Source: Bacteroidetes bacterium UBA2364 (GTDB taxonomy: Bacteria; Bacteroidota; Rhodothermia; Rhodothermales; UBA2364). Taken from it: 5,653 nucleotides of DNA. The stretch lies in NCBI GenBank assembly GCA_002344075.1, contig DDTM01000032.1:30951-36603 (forward strand), written 5' to 3'. Below are positions 1-5,653 of the stretch, in pieces (within the stretch, counting starts at the first letter, position 1; each line of letters starts with the position of its first letter). The position numbers were made by a program, and so were the translations under genes. The notes beneath the pieces were generated by a model. It searched no databases, was not told the origin of the DNA, and saw nothing but the letters and a program-made list of their open reading frames with translations.

Positions 1-39
1 ATATCGCAATGGAAAACGGAGCAAAACAACCTTGTATAA

Positions 40-53
40 GCCCCGTAAGGGCG
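40..53. repeat. REP-like GCCC/GGGC hairpin remnant
   Basis: GCCC at 40-43 can pair with GGGC at 49-52 around the five-base loop CGTAA, followed by GACATCAT. From memory, GCCCCGTAGGGGCGACAT-like words are dispersed many times in intergenic DNA of Bacteroidota, and this copy resembles a slightly decayed one. Reading frames through it give the short peptides typical of such repeats (for example SPVRATS) and close quickly. Only one copy lies in this window, so its repeat nature is recognised from known examples and not demonstrated here. It could also be a weak terminator of a gene to the left, but no T-run follows. Confidence 0.4.
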
Positions 54-123
54 ACATCATAGGAGAACCTGTCTGATCGGCATAAAATGTGAAAGAAGTA
101 TTATCGAGGTACTTTGGGAAGTT

Positions 124-152
124 TTGAAATGCACCCGTATGGATGTTCTAAA
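124..152 (+). promoter_or_regulatory. Possible promoter of the parAB operon
   Basis: TTGAAA at 124-129 (5 of 6 with TTGACA) is followed after 17 nt by TCTAAA at 147-152 (4 of 6 with TATAAT), about 70 nt before the parA start. No good copy of the Bacteroidota TTTG/TAnnTTTG promoter is visible here. A second TTGACA at 190-195 has no matching -10 at a sensible distance. The assignment is by pattern only. Confidence 0.3.
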
Positions 153-223
153 AAAACTTATTAGGCTTAAACCCGCCAGATACAGTATCTTGACACTTTC
201 AAACCCTTAGACGCACAGCACAT

Positions 224-1060
224 ATGGGAAAAGTTATTGCCATCGCCAATCAAAAGGGCGGCGTAGGGAAAACAACGTCAGCGGTTAATATTGCCTCGTC
301 ATTGGCGGCCATGGAATTTGCAACAGTCCTGATTGATATGGACCCACAGGCAAACTCGACTTCGGCATTGGGCGTTAATCCGCGGGAAGTCCCCACATCG
401 GTTTATGAAGTGCTGGTTGGAAATGTGCCGATGCAGGAAGTGGTACTCCAGACCGAGATGCCGCATTTAGATCTGGTCCCAAGCCATATTAACTTGGTAG
501 GGGCCGAATTGGAAATGATAGATTTGCCGGAGCGGGAGCATGTGTTATTGAAAGCCCTCAAACAGCTCCGTACACAATACCAATTTATTATTATAGACTG
601 CCCGCCTTCATTGGGATTGCTCACCCTAAATGCTTTGACAGGTTCAAACTCGGTGATTATTCCGGTACAGTCCGAGTATTTTGCGTTAGAAGGGTTGGGT
701 CAGTTGTTAAATACAATCAAATTGGTTCGCCAAAACCTAAATCCGGCGCTTGAAATAGAAGGGGTCTTGCTGACAATGTTTGATGCCCGCCTCCGGCTTT
801 CGAATCAAGTGGCTTCGGAAGTGCGACGCTATTTTGGAGATAAGGTTTTTACCACCATGATTCATCGAAATGTCCGAATCTCGGAAGCACCCAGTTTTGG
901 AAAGCCTGTCATTTTATATGACGCAACCAGTATCGGAACCCGAAACTATATGGCGGTTTCAAAGGAAATTATCCAAAATAACTTGGCCCAGTTTACGGCA
1001 TCAACGGGGAAAACGGCCTCAAAATCTGCCGAGCAGTCCGCCCAAGAGTCTGAAGTATAA
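224..1060 (+). CDS. parA: ParA/Soj chromosome-partitioning ATPase
   Basis: ParA is a cytoplasmic Walker-type ATPase that binds DNA non-specifically as an ATP dimer and is stimulated by ParB, moving the replication-origin region during chromosome segregation. The 278-residue protein begins almost directly with the deviant Walker A motif KGGVGKTT (residues 11-18, with signature lysine K11 and catalytic K16). Walker A' follows with the IDMDPQAN core (37-44), and Walker B is FIIIDCPPSL (121-130). The conserved RNVRISEAPSFGKPV block lies at 215-229. There is no N-terminal helix-turn-helix, so it is the short chromosomal Soj type and not a plasmid P1/F type. About 25 C-terminal residues rich in Ser, Ala, Gln and Lys extend past the usual fold. 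The ATG at 224 puts the P-loop where the family has it; no Shine-Dalgarno sequence precedes it. parB follows after 45 nt, probably in the same transcript. Confidence 0.97.
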   Translation: MGKVIAIANQKGGVGKTTSAVNIASSLAAMEFATVLIDMDPQANSTSALGVNPREVPTSVYEVLVGNVPMQEVVLQTEMPHLDLVPSHINLVGAELEMIDLPEREHVLLKALKQLRTQYQFIIIDCPPSLGLLTLNALTGSNSVIIPVQSEYFALEGLGQLLNTIKLVRQNLNPALEIEGVLLTMFDARLRLSNQVASEVRRYFGDKVFTTMIHRNVRISEAPSFGKPVILYDATSIGTRNYMAVSKEIIQNNLAQFTASTGKTASKSAEQSAQESEV

Positions 1061-1105
1061 CATTGTGGCTCTTTGTAATCTCGTAACGCGATTCTTTTCA
1101 GTTAT

Positions 1106-2050
1106 ATGGCAAAGAAACCAGCCCTTGGCAAGGGGCTAAACGCCCTTCTTCCAAATGCCCCTGTTGGCAATGAGGTCCTTTCCGGTGCCGAAAACCCAGT
1201 TGCGGCCCACTTATACCGATACGATGACAAGTCACGGGCTTTAGGTCGTGTGGCTGAGATCGAAATTAGTCAGATTCGGCCTAACCCCTATCAACCACGT
1301 CGCGATTTCGACGAGCAAGCATTGGAAGACTTGGCTTCTTCCATCCGGCAATTAGGTATCATTCAGCCTATTACCGTAAGGGCTGGTGGAGACGGCGAGG
1401 GGTACGAACTAATCTCCGGTGAACGCCGCTGGCGGGCATCCCGACGGGCAGGACTGTCCAAAATTCCGGCTTATATCCGCGAGGCCGACTCGGAGGCGAT
1501 GCTGGAAATGGCCATTGTGGAAAACGTTCAGCGCGAAGATCTCAACCCAATTGATGTGGCATTGGGGTACAATCGTCTGATGGAGGAATGCGGTCTTACA
1601 CAAGAGCAAGTAGCCGAAAAAGTGGGTAAAGACCGTTCTACGATCACCAATTTTCTACGCCTTCTTAAACTTCCACCTGCGGTCCAGGCGGCATTGCGCG
1701 ATGGTTCCCTGTCTAATGGTCATGCGCGTGCCCTCTTACCACTCCCTGATGCACACGTACAAGCGGCTTTCCTGAAGCTGATTCAGGATCAGGCACTTTC
1801 GGTGCGAAATACTGAGGATCGTGTCCGAGCCTATCTGCGAAAGCTCAAAGAAGCCCAAGAAAATCCAGAGACATCCGCCATGCCCAGTGTGGAGGAACTT
1901 CAGGTGAATGAGTTTACCAATCGCTTGCGTACCTATATGAGCACAAAAGTGGATATTAAGCACCGGCAGGATGGAACCGGGCGTGTAGAAATTGCCTACT
2001 ACTCGCAAGATGATTTAGAGCGCATCATGGACTTGCTCATGAATAAATAA
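1106..2050 (+). CDS. parB: ParB/Spo0J CTP-dependent chromosome-partitioning clamp
   Basis: ParB loads at parS, binds CTP, closes into a sliding clamp, spreads along DNA, and activates ParA. The 314-residue protein has all expected parts in order. The N-terminal LGKGLNALL (7-15) is the ParA-stimulating peptide. The CTP-binding ParB/Srx domain covers about 50-145, with IIQPITVR (85-92), GERRWRA (105-111) and ENVQREDLNP (139-148). The parS-binding helix-turn-helix lies around 164-190 (LTQEQVAEKVGKDRSTITNF). A charged linker (about 245-263) leads to a C-terminal dimerisation domain (about 265-314). Length and motifs are normal for a chromosomal ParB. The ATG at 1106 is supported because the ParA-interacting peptide starts a few residues later; there is no Shine-Dalgarno sequence. 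It sits 45 nt after parA and 7 nt before the DUF5683-like gene. No consensus parS palindrome is visible in this window. Confidence 0.97.
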   Translation: MAKKPALGKGLNALLPNAPVGNEVLSGAENPVAAHLYRYDDKSRALGRVAEIEISQIRPNPYQPRRDFDEQALEDLASSIRQLGIIQPITVRAGGDGEGYELISGERRWRASRRAGLSKIPAYIREADSEAMLEMAIVENVQREDLNPIDVALGYNRLMEECGLTQEQVAEKVGKDRSTITNFLRLLKLPPAVQAALRDGSLSNGHARALLPLPDAHVQAAFLKLIQDQALSVRNTEDRVRAYLRKLKEAQENPETSAMPSVEELQVNEFTNRLRTYMSTKVDIKHRQDGTGRVEIAYYSQDDLERIMDLLMNK

Positions 2051-2057
2051 GCGCCTT

Positions 2058-2678
2058 ATGCCTTTCCGCTGCTTTCCTGTATATTCGTTTTTGTGGGTGT
2101 CTTTGGTGCCCCTGCTCTATGGACAAGCGCCCGATTCATTGCGCATTAAAACACCGACAGCATCAGGAGTGGCCACGCCCGATTCGAGCAGATGGGTTCC
2201 AGATCCCCGCATGACATTGCGTTGGGCGATCCTTCCGGGGGGTGGGCAATACTATAACCGTGAACGCTGGAAGATTCCTGTGGTTTGGGCGGGAGTGGCA
2301 ACCGCTACGGGGTTTACAGTGTACTTTACCCGGCAGTACCGTTCCTATTTTCGGGCACATGCCTATCAACTCAATGTAGAACGGGTTGATGCGGGTCTTG
2401 CTCCAACCAAATCAGATTACCTCTTGTGGCAATCGTCCTATAACGCCATTGCACAAGGACGGCCCATTGCTTCAACACCACTCAAACAAGCACGAGACTA
2501 CCACTATCGAAATACAGGTTTTGCCATTTTGTCGGTTGCAGGAGTGTGGGCACTGGCAACAGCTGAAGCCTATATTAGCGCCCAGCTCAAGGATTTTGAT
2601 GTGGCGGAAATCCAGCCTTCGCTTTCGTTCTGGCCTGTTTCTGGCACACCCGTGCTGTCCTTCTCCCGAAGATTTTAA
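2058..2678 (+). CDS. DUF5683-like exported/membrane protein downstream of parB
   Basis: The function is unknown. The 206-residue product starts with a signal-like segment: basic R4, a hydrophobic core at about 7-20 and a likely cleavage near G22-A24. The family-typical core follows, with PGGGQYYNRERWKIP (60-74) running into a hydrophobic stretch (about 73-91). A second hydrophobic helix (about 153-171) leads into AYISAQLKDFDV (171-182). The protein ends in a beta-like LSFSRRF. The GQ-YN-WK-P block and the C-terminal A-Y-A-L-FDV pattern match DUF5683 as I know it, a Bacteroidota family often encoded directly after parB. The 7-nt gap after the parB stop suggests the same operon and perhaps translational coupling. 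A mature protein with two helices would lie in the inner membrane. A role in segregation is only suggested by position; envelope assembly is equally possible. Confidence 0.85.
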   Translation: MPFRCFPVYSFLWVSLVPLLYGQAPDSLRIKTPTASGVATPDSSRWVPDPRMTLRWAILPGGGQYYNRERWKIPVVWAGVATATGFTVYFTRQYRSYFRAHAYQLNVERVDAGLAPTKSDYLLWQSSYNAIAQGRPIASTPLKQARDYHYRNTGFAILSVAGVWALATAEAYISAQLKDFDVAEIQPSLSFWPVSGTPVLSFSRRF

Positions 2679-2697
2679 GGGCTGTATGAAGCCTTTT
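2677..2697 (+). terminator. Probable terminator of the parAB operon
   Basis: AAGGGCT (2677-2683) can pair over seven base pairs, one of them G-U, with AGCCTTT (2690-2696) around a six-base loop. The stem ends in a TTTT run at 2694-2697. The hairpin overlaps the last two bases of the stop codon of the DUF5683-like gene. It is short and of modest stability, so termination may be partial. Confidence 0.45.
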
Positions 2698-2734
2698 ACT
2701 CCATAGCCTTCGTTCGTTCTTCCTGATTAAGTCA

Positions 2735-2795
2735 TTAATTTAATTGCGGAAACACATTATATTCCAGGTTCTTATATCCTCCTTTCCCACCTTTG
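2735..2795 (+). promoter_or_regulatory. Possible promoter elements for the acyltransferase gene
   Basis: Two weak readings exist in the AT-rich gap before the gene. One is a sigma70-like pair, TTAATT (2735-2740), 17 nt, TATATT (2758-2763). The other is CACCTTTG (2788-2795), which matches the Bacteroidota -7 element TAnnTTTG in all but the first base but lacks a TTTG at the usual upstream distance. The second lies only 15 nt from the start codon, so the leader would be very short. A start site cannot be chosen by eye. Confidence 0.3.
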
Positions 2796-2810
2796 CATTA
2801 GAAGTTCGCT

Positions 2811-4082
2811 ATGGCCGATACGCAAAAGCACGCCCAATTTGCTGCTCAAAGAAACCGTAATGATATTTCGCTTTTTAATAAGGCGGAACGTTTTTTTGAT
2901 CCTGAGGGCGACTATGCCCGTGTTACAGGCGCGGGTTTATACCCCTATTTTCGTCCTATTCAACGGAATGAAGGCGCACGTGCTGTGATCAATGGCCGCG
3001 AAATCATTATGGCCGGCTCCAATAATTATTTAGGACTCACCTCCGATCCACGTGTGAAGACAGCGGCAAAAGAAGCCATAGATAAATATGGGACCGGGTG
3101 TACAGGCAGCCGTTTTCTGAATGGAACGTTAGACATCCATATTGAATTGGAAGAAAAACTGGCCCGTTACATGAATAAAGAGGCTTGCGTATTATACTCC
3201 ACCGGATATATGACCAATCAGGGCGTTTTGTCCAGCTTAGCAAGTAAAGGTGATTTTATTTTTTCCGATAAAGACAATCATGCTTGCATCGTAGCTGGAC
3301 AACAAGTCTCGCTTGCAGAAACAAAAAGGTTCAATCATAATGACATGAATCATTTGCGGCGGTTATTAGAGCGGGTAAGTGAGGAGTATCCTAATGCGGG
3401 CAAACTCATTGTCTCGGATGGTGTTTTCTCTATGAGCGGATCGGTGGCAAAAGTGCCGGAATTGGTCGCATTGGCCGAGGAATTTGGCGCGGCCCTTTTA
3501 TTAGACGATGCCCATGCCTTTGGGGTTATTGGAGAAGGGGGGCGTGGTTCGGCGGCCTATTTTAATCTGGAAGATAAATGCCACCTTACTACAGGCACCT
3601 TCTCGAAGAGTTTCGCCTCGCTGGGTGGTTTTTGTGTGGGTGATTATGATGTGATCGAGTATATTCGTCATACGTCTTCCACGCATATATTTAGTGCCTC
3701 TATGCCACCTGCAAACGTGGCTACGGTGCTGAAGTGTCTCGAAATTTTGGAGACGGAAACTTGGCGCTTGGATCGTCTTTGGGAAATTTCAGATTATATG
3801 CGGAAAGGCTTTGCCAACCTCGGGTTTAATGTCTGGAAAAGCCAATCGCCAGTCATTCCGGTAGTAGTGGGCGATATGTGGACGTGCTTCCAGTTTTGGA
3901 CTGATTTGCTTGAGGAAGGCGTTTTTGTTAATGCGGTAATTCCACCCGCTGTTCCTCCGGGACAATCGCTGATGCGGACTTCGTATATGGCCTCGCATAC
4001 CAACGAAGATTTGGATTTTATTTTGGCAGCCTTCGAAAAAGTGGGCAAAAAACATGGCGTCATTGGACGAAAAGAGTCGTGA
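2811..4082 (+). CDS. spt: Serine palmitoyltransferase-like alpha-oxoamine synthase
   Basis: This is a PLP-dependent enzyme that condenses an amino acid with an acyl thioester and loses CO2. The best reading is serine palmitoyltransferase (serine + palmitoyl-CoA to 3-ketosphinganine), the first step of sphingolipid synthesis. Of its 423 residues, these stand out: GTGCTGSRFLNGT (94-106), H157, expected to stack on PLP; DDAHAFG (232-238), whose D232 and H235 contact the cofactor ring; TFSKS with Schiff-base lysine K266; and PPAVPPGQSLMRTSY (378-392), whose R389 matches the substrate-carboxylate arginine of Sphingomonas SPT. GSRFLNGT plus the C-terminal PPA-P-G-R-S block favours SPT over BioF or Kbl. 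The closely related cysteate acyltransferase of sulfonolipid (capnine) synthesis cannot be excluded. The gene stands alone between a weak and a strong terminator; no ketoreductase or other lipid gene is adjacent. The ATG at 2811 gives normal length; no clear Shine-Dalgarno sequence precedes it. Confidence 0.85.
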   Translation: MADTQKHAQFAAQRNRNDISLFNKAERFFDPEGDYARVTGAGLYPYFRPIQRNEGARAVINGREIIMAGSNNYLGLTSDPRVKTAAKEAIDKYGTGCTGSRFLNGTLDIHIELEEKLARYMNKEACVLYSTGYMTNQGVLSSLASKGDFIFSDKDNHACIVAGQQVSLAETKRFNHNDMNHLRRLLERVSEEYPNAGKLIVSDGVFSMSGSVAKVPELVALAEEFGAALLLDDAHAFGVIGEGGRGSAAYFNLEDKCHLTTGTFSKSFASLGGFCVGDYDVIEYIRHTSSTHIFSASMPPANVATVLKCLEILETETWRLDRLWEISDYMRKGFANLGFNVWKSQSPVIPVVVGDMWTCFQFWTDLLEEGVFVNAVIPPAVPPGQSLMRTSYMASHTNEDLDFILAAFEKVGKKHGVIGRKES

Positions 4083-4109
4083 GGTCAGATCAAACGCCGA
4101 ATATGTATG

Positions 4110-4142
4110 AAGTGCAACACAGAGGCTCTGCGTTGCACTTTT
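4110..4142 (+). terminator. Strong hairpin terminator between convergent genes
   Basis: AAGTGCAAC (4110-4118) pairs perfectly with GTTGCACTT (4132-4140). After one mismatch, CAGA (4120-4123) pairs with TCTG (4127-4130) around a three-base loop. A TTTT run at 4139-4142 supports rho-independent termination of the acyltransferase gene. It lies 27 nt past that stop codon and 29 nt past the end of the convergent reductase. The opposite strand has only a broken T-rich tail, so bidirectional action is possible but weaker. Confidence 0.85.
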
Positions 4143-4171
4143 GGTATGTTGCCTAAGAGAGACGGCTCGCT

Positions 4172-5557
4172 TTACACGTTCTTCCGTTGGGAGGCAATTT
4201 TTAATGCCTTTTCGGCCTCGACAACCTTGATACGGGGCCGTCCGGATGCCGTCCCTTGTTCTTTCTCGTGCTCGTCCAGTACCTCCCAGTCGTTAAACGT
4301 AAGAAATCTGGTTTTTCGACGATGGAGCAATGCAGAGACATCCTCTTGTGAATAGGCGCGTGGCGCAGTTTGGCGAAGGTCTTCAAGTACGGAATGAGCC
4401 GTCTCTACGCCACACATCTTGTTGGTGCCAATAACCCCCGTTGCCCCTCGTTTTATCCAACCCGCCACGTATTCATGCTGGATGAAGTGTCCCGCCTCCG
4501 GATGATAAATCCTGCCTTTTTGGTTGGGAATGACTCCATTGGTTTCATCAAAAGGTAAGCCGGGTAAGGCCACCCCTTTATATCCTACTGAACGCAAAAC
4601 CATCCCCACCGGAATGGTCTCGAAGAGGCCTGTTCCGCGTAATTTTCCTGTTTCGTCTAAGCGCGTTTGTTCTATCCGCAAACACGAAGCGCGGCCATTG
4701 GTTTCACAGACCTCGATGGGTGAGGCCCAAAAGCGAAAGTGTACCCTTCGGGGTTTGTTTTCAATCAGCCTTGCCGCATATACCTGAAGTTGGGCAAAGT
4801 TTTTGGCGGCGATTTTATCGGTAGCCCGTTCCTTTTCACTGTGTGCATCCAGGTGCATTGCATCTTGCTGCACCACCAAATCGGCCACTTCCAAGTGCCC
4901 CATTTCTTTCAATTCTGGCAGGGTCCATTTTGCCTGAACAGGCCCGCGTCGTCCTAAAATGTAAATATCCCGAATCTGACTGGCCCTTAGTGCGCTTAGG
5001 GCATGTTCAGCCATGTCGCTTGGATGTAGTTCCTCTCCCGACTTTGCCAAAATGCGGGCAACATCCAAAGCGACATTTCCCATTCCAATGACCGCCACCG
5101 ATGGGACAGACAAATCTGGATTTAAGGACACAAAATCGGGGTGGCCATTATACCAAGCCACAAATTCAGTCGCGGATAAACTCCCAGGTAGGAACTCGCC
5201 CGGAATACCCATTTGACGGTCTGCCTGAGCGCCAACAGTATAGACCACCGCATCATAGAGATGCCGCAGGTCTTCATGAAAAAGATCTTTCCCATAATGA
5301 ACGTTTCCAAAAAGCCGGACTCGGTCAGACTTAAATATGGTGGCATACTTACTCGTCACATTTTTGATAGACAGATGGTCTGGTGCTACCCCATGTCGGA
5401 CCAAGCCAAAGGGCGCTGGTAGCCGCTCGAACAGATCAACATACAGGTAATGAGACGTATTTTTAAGCAATTCGATGGCGGTATAAAAACCGGCCGGACC
5501 AGCCCCGATGATGGCCACACGATAAGGCTTTTCCGGACTTCCGAGAACGATTGACAT
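4172..5557 (-). CDS. fprA: Ferredoxin/adrenodoxin-type NADP+ reductase (FprA family)
   Basis: This FAD enzyme moves electrons between NADPH and ferredoxin in the cytoplasm and belongs to the adrenodoxin-reductase-like group. Length (461 residues) and motifs agree closely with Mycobacterium FprA as I remember it. The FAD-binding GAGPAGF is at 18-24, followed by PAPFGLVRHGVAPDH (47-61), which is highly characteristic. The NADP-binding part has GMGNVALDVAR (158-168) and GRRGPVQAKWT (202-212), whose arginines would contact the 2'-phosphate. RSVGYKG (322-328) and the C-terminal GWIKRGATGVIGTNK (366-380) complete the signature; FprA has a proline where this protein has A372. The C-terminus, with W424 and GRPRIKV (439-445), is also family-like. 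The ATG at 5557 is preceded by an A-rich GAAAA and no Shine-Dalgarno sequence. No ferredoxin gene is adjacent, so its partner is unknown. It converges on the acyltransferase gene with 89 nt between them. Confidence 0.95.
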   Translation of the reverse strand: MSIVLGSPEKPYRVAIIGAGPAGFYTAIELLKNTSHYLYVDLFERLPAPFGLVRHGVAPDHLSIKNVTSKYATIFKSDRVRLFGNVHYGKDLFHEDLRHLYDAVVYTVGAQADRQMGIPGEFLPGSLSATEFVAWYNGHPDFVSLNPDLSVPSVAVIGMGNVALDVARILAKSGEELHPSDMAEHALSALRASQIRDIYILGRRGPVQAKWTLPELKEMGHLEVADLVVQQDAMHLDAHSEKERATDKIAAKNFAQLQVYAARLIENKPRRVHFRFWASPIEVCETNGRASCLRIEQTRLDETGKLRGTGLFETIPVGMVLRSVGYKGVALPGLPFDETNGVIPNQKGRIYHPEAGHFIQHEYVAGWIKRGATGVIGTNKMCGVETAHSVLEDLRQTAPRAYSQEDVSALLHRRKTRFLTFNDWEVLDEHEKEQGTASGRPRIKVVEAEKALKIASQRKNV

Positions 5558-5614
5558 TTTTCAACAACGCTAAGTGGATGAACAAGGTGGGGAAGGGATG
5601 TGTCAAGTTAAGGT

Positions 5615-5642
5615 CTTATGACAGAATTGCAAGCGCTTTCAA
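5615..5642 (-). promoter_or_regulatory. Possible promoter of fprA overlapping the operator
   Basis: On the minus strand TTGAAA (5642-5637, 5 of 6 with TTGACA) is followed after 16 nt by CATAAG (5620-5615, 4 of 6 with TATAAT), giving a leader of roughly 50 nt. The -35 would be the left half of the LacI-type palindrome, so a bound repressor would block it. A rival -35, TTGACA at 5606-5601, has only a poor GTTCAT (3 of 6) 17 nt downstream. Confidence 0.3.
5627..5642. promoter_or_regulatory. LacI-family-type operator (cre-like palindrome)
   Basis: The minus strand reads TTGAAAGCGCTTGCAA, a 16-bp palindrome with a central CG and one mismatched pair. It fits the general LacI/GalR-family operator form and the relaxed Gram-positive cre consensus WTGNAANCGNWNNCW at every fixed position. 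It lies 69 nt upstream of the reductase start and at the very edge of the window, so it could serve the reductase or an unseen divergent gene beyond 5653. Function is inferred from pattern only. Confidence 0.5.
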
Positions 5643-5653
5643 GAACAAAATGT

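Larger units (their letters stand above)
1..223. other. Intergenic region upstream of parA
   Basis: This stretch has no supported gene. The three plus-strand frames entering from the left close by about position 76. A minus-strand frame from an ATG at 60 is open to the left edge, but it runs through the REP-like hairpin and reads like repeat translation. The region holds that hairpin at 40-53, a possible promoter at 124-152 and an A-run at 150-156. I see no tRNA, riboswitch or parS palindrome. Confidence 0.6.

Noticed and set aside
1..60. Minus-strand ATG at 60 opening a frame of 20 codons to the left edge
   Set aside because: It reads SPLRG-like peptide through the REP-like hairpin, a common artefact of such repeats, and is too short to support a gene.
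1061..1105. Internal promoter between parA and parB
   Set aside because: A TTTG at 1072-1075 and the near-palindrome ATCTCG/CGCGAT are present, but no partner element lies at a suitable distance.
870..1139. Plus-strand open frame spanning the parA-parB junction
   Set aside because: It overlaps intact parA and parB in another frame, has no recognisable domain, and reads as out-of-frame translation. Neither parA nor parB is frameshifted.
2726..2739. AT-rich inverted repeat ATTAA-gtca-TTAAT as an operator
   Set aside because: Five-base AT arms are expected by chance in an AT-rich gap, and nothing else supports a binding site.
2811..4082. BioF (8-amino-7-oxononanoate synthase) or Kbl identity
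   Set aside because: The fold is shared, but GTGCTGSRFLNGT and the PPAVPPGQSLMRTSY block fit serine palmitoyltransferase-type enzymes better, and no biotin or threonine-degradation genes are adjacent.
1..5653. A parS site near parAB
   Set aside because: I looked for TGTTTCACGTGAAACA-like palindromes on both strands and saw no convincing copy. parS may lie elsewhere near the origin.
5650..5653. ATG at 5650-5652 as the start of a divergent plus-strand gene
   Set aside because: Only one codon is visible before the window ends, and it would sit 7 nt after the operator palindrome, so it cannot be supported.
1..5653. CRISPR array, tRNA, insertion sequence, retron or defence system
   Set aside because: There are no spaced direct repeats, no cloverleaf, no transposase or integrase and no terminal inverted repeats. 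The five full-length genes and short gaps account for the window.

Overview
The window looks like ordinary chromosomal DNA from a member of the Bacteroidota, possibly the Rhodothermia/Balneolia side of the phylum. This rests on three observations: a ParA-ParB pair followed directly by a DUF5683-type membrane protein, an arrangement typical of Bacteroidota; a serine-palmitoyltransferase-like enzyme of the kind used for sphingolipids or sulfonolipids in this phylum; and start codons that lack Shine-Dalgarno sequences. Base composition is close to balanced by eye. The taxonomic placement is inference, since there is no rRNA in the window.

Layout. Positions 1-223 are non-coding and hold a REP-like GCCC/GGGC hairpin remnant (40-53) and a possible parA promoter. 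Positions 224-2678 are a compact plus-strand operon: parA (Soj-type ATPase), parB (CTP-dependent parS-binding clamp) and a small secreted or membrane DUF5683-like protein that starts 7 nt after parB. A short hairpin with a T-run overlaps the end of this operon. After a 132-nt gap with possible promoter elements comes a monocistronic PLP-dependent alpha-oxoamine synthase (2811-4082), best read as serine palmitoyltransferase or its cysteate-using relative. A strong hairpin terminator (4110-4142) separates it from a convergent minus-strand gene, a ferredoxin/adrenodoxin-NADP+ reductase of the FprA type (5557-4172). Positions 5558-5653 are the upstream region of that reductase and include a near-perfect 16-bp LacI-family-type operator (5627-5642) overlapping a possible -35 element.

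Functionally there are three independent units: chromosome segregation (ParA and ParB acting on a parS site that is not in the window), the first step of long-chain-base lipid synthesis, and NADPH/ferredoxin electron transfer. All five genes are full length, with their key catalytic motifs intact. I found no evidence of a new defence, mobile or regulatory system. The points most worth following up are the operator at the right edge, the substrate of the acyltransferase, and the uncharacterised protein in the segregation operon.
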